A stretch of DNA of 6,312 bases, taken from Desulfobulbus sp. (GTDB lineage: Bacteria; Desulfobacterota; Desulfobulbia; Desulfobulbales; Desulfobulbaceae). Both the position numbers and the translations under genes were made by a program. A model generated the notes under the pieces. It was not told the DNA's origin, ran no database searches, and worked only from the letters and a program-made list of their open reading frames with translations. Below, piece by piece: positions 6,108-6,312 of this stretch; the first letter of the stretch is position 1; each line of letters begins with the position of its first letter. The stretch covers positions 1 through 6,312 of the forward strand of contig DRKH01000356.1 in assembly GCA_011051825.1 (NCBI GenBank), written 5' to 3'.

Positions 6108-6263
6108 GTAACCAGTCACAGGCACCCCGCCTTCACGCGGTCACGCATGCCCGCATAGAGGGGCTATCGGAGTCTCGCAGGCTCGCTTACCCGGAGTCTC
6201 GCAGGCTCGCTTACCTGCTGCCATGCGCGCCTGCGCAAATTCGGGGCACCTGTAACGGCTTAC
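6108..6263 (-). mobile_element. 156-bp hairpin element with GTAA ends, sibling of the 5803-5933 element
   Basis: Arms 6108-6155 and 6216-6263 align without gaps over 48 positions. By hand count, 34 are Watson-Crick pairs, 6 are G-U pairs in minus-strand RNA and 8 are mismatches. Both ends begin GTAA read inward, and the outer 22 positions resemble the other element: GTAA, four variable bases, then a shared ACAGG and a nearby TGC. No direct repeat flanks it (left ACAATGTA, right ATCTTCAA). The apical part is two 24-bp tandem copies plus 12 nt. A terminator begins 13 nt beyond the left arm. It could be an IS66-type MITE, or a structured small RNA of roughly 200 nt. A 6S-like RNA was considered because of the rod shape, but no 6S sequence motif was recognised. 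Confidence 0.55.
6168..6215. repeat. Two perfect 24-bp tandem repeats
   Basis: Copies 6168-6191 and 6192-6215 are identical, starting CGGAGTCTCGCAGG and ending CGCTTACC. They make up most of the apical part of the 6108-6263 hairpin. The perfect identity suggests a recent duplication or active homogenisation. Confidence 0.9.
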
Positions 6264-6297
6264 ATCTTCAAGGTATATGAAAACACGTAGTTATATA

Positions 6298-6312
6298 GCC
6301 TGTGATCAGGTA
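6298..6312. repeat. Partial arm-like repeat at the window edge
   Basis: AGCCTGTGATCAGGTA-like sequence at the right edge shares CCTGTGATCAG with the right arm of the 5803-5933 element (5919-5929). It may be the edge of a third copy, but the sequence stops here. Confidence 0.3.

Noticed and set aside
6168..6215. CRISPR array
   Set aside because: The two 24-bp copies are directly adjacent with no spacers, and no cas gene is present.
6108..6263. Integron attC site
   Set aside because: The hairpin is of suitable size, but the conserved RYYYAAC and GTTRRRY core sites are not at the ends and there is no gene cassette arrangement.
5951..6280. A 109-codon plus-strand frame containing an in-frame 8-residue repeat
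   Set aside because: It starts with TTG without a ribosome-binding site and runs through the terminator stem, its A run and the hairpin arms. The repeated peptide is just the 24-bp tandem repeat read in frame.

Overview
The window carries six minus-strand genes packed into one apparent operon (about 14 to 5287), followed by roughly 1 kb without genes (5288 to 6312) that contains two related hairpin elements and a terminator. In the direction of transcription the operon runs: a cytoplasmic molybdopterin oxidoreductase of the polysulfide/thiosulfate reductase type, a ferredoxin-like protein with four 4Fe-4S cluster motifs, then nuoA, nuoB, nuoC and nuoD. Gaps between genes are 12 and 6 bp, and the nuo genes overlap one another, so co-transcription is very likely. 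The window ends 13 bp after the nuoD stop, so the rest of the complex I operon must lie to the left.

The host is most likely an anaerobic or facultative bacterium. Separate nuoC and nuoD genes, a Psr/Phs-type Mo enzyme and this composition would suit a sulfur-metabolising Desulfobacterota member, but that is inference from gene style, not a taxonomic match. NuoA to NuoD have the residues expected of a true quinone-reducing complex I: the NuoB N2-cluster cysteines, the NuoD quinone-site His and Tyr, and no Ni ligands. This is therefore not a hydrogenase. The unusual point is what precedes nuoA. A Mo-bisPGD enzyme plus a four-cluster electron-transfer subunit is the module that feeds formate hydrogenlyase-type membrane complexes. 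Its place here suggests an electron input or output module for complex I, working alongside or instead of the NADH-oxidising NuoEFG module.

The non-coding right end is AT-rich from about 5380 to 5790 and probably holds the operon promoter and leader. Beyond it lie two imperfect inverted-repeat elements (5803-5933 and 6108-6263). Both begin and end in GTAA and share arm sequence. The first is bounded exactly by a perfect 8-bp direct repeat (GATTCAGG), the signature of transposition. GTAA ends with 8-bp duplications are typical of the IS66 family, so these look like small non-autonomous (MITE-like) elements. The second is a 48-position hairpin whose apical part contains two perfect 24-bp tandem repeats. 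It is followed on the minus strand by a strong intrinsic terminator (6064-6094). In both elements every transition-type arm mismatch is a G-U pair in minus-strand RNA, so a transcribed, folded RNA is possible.
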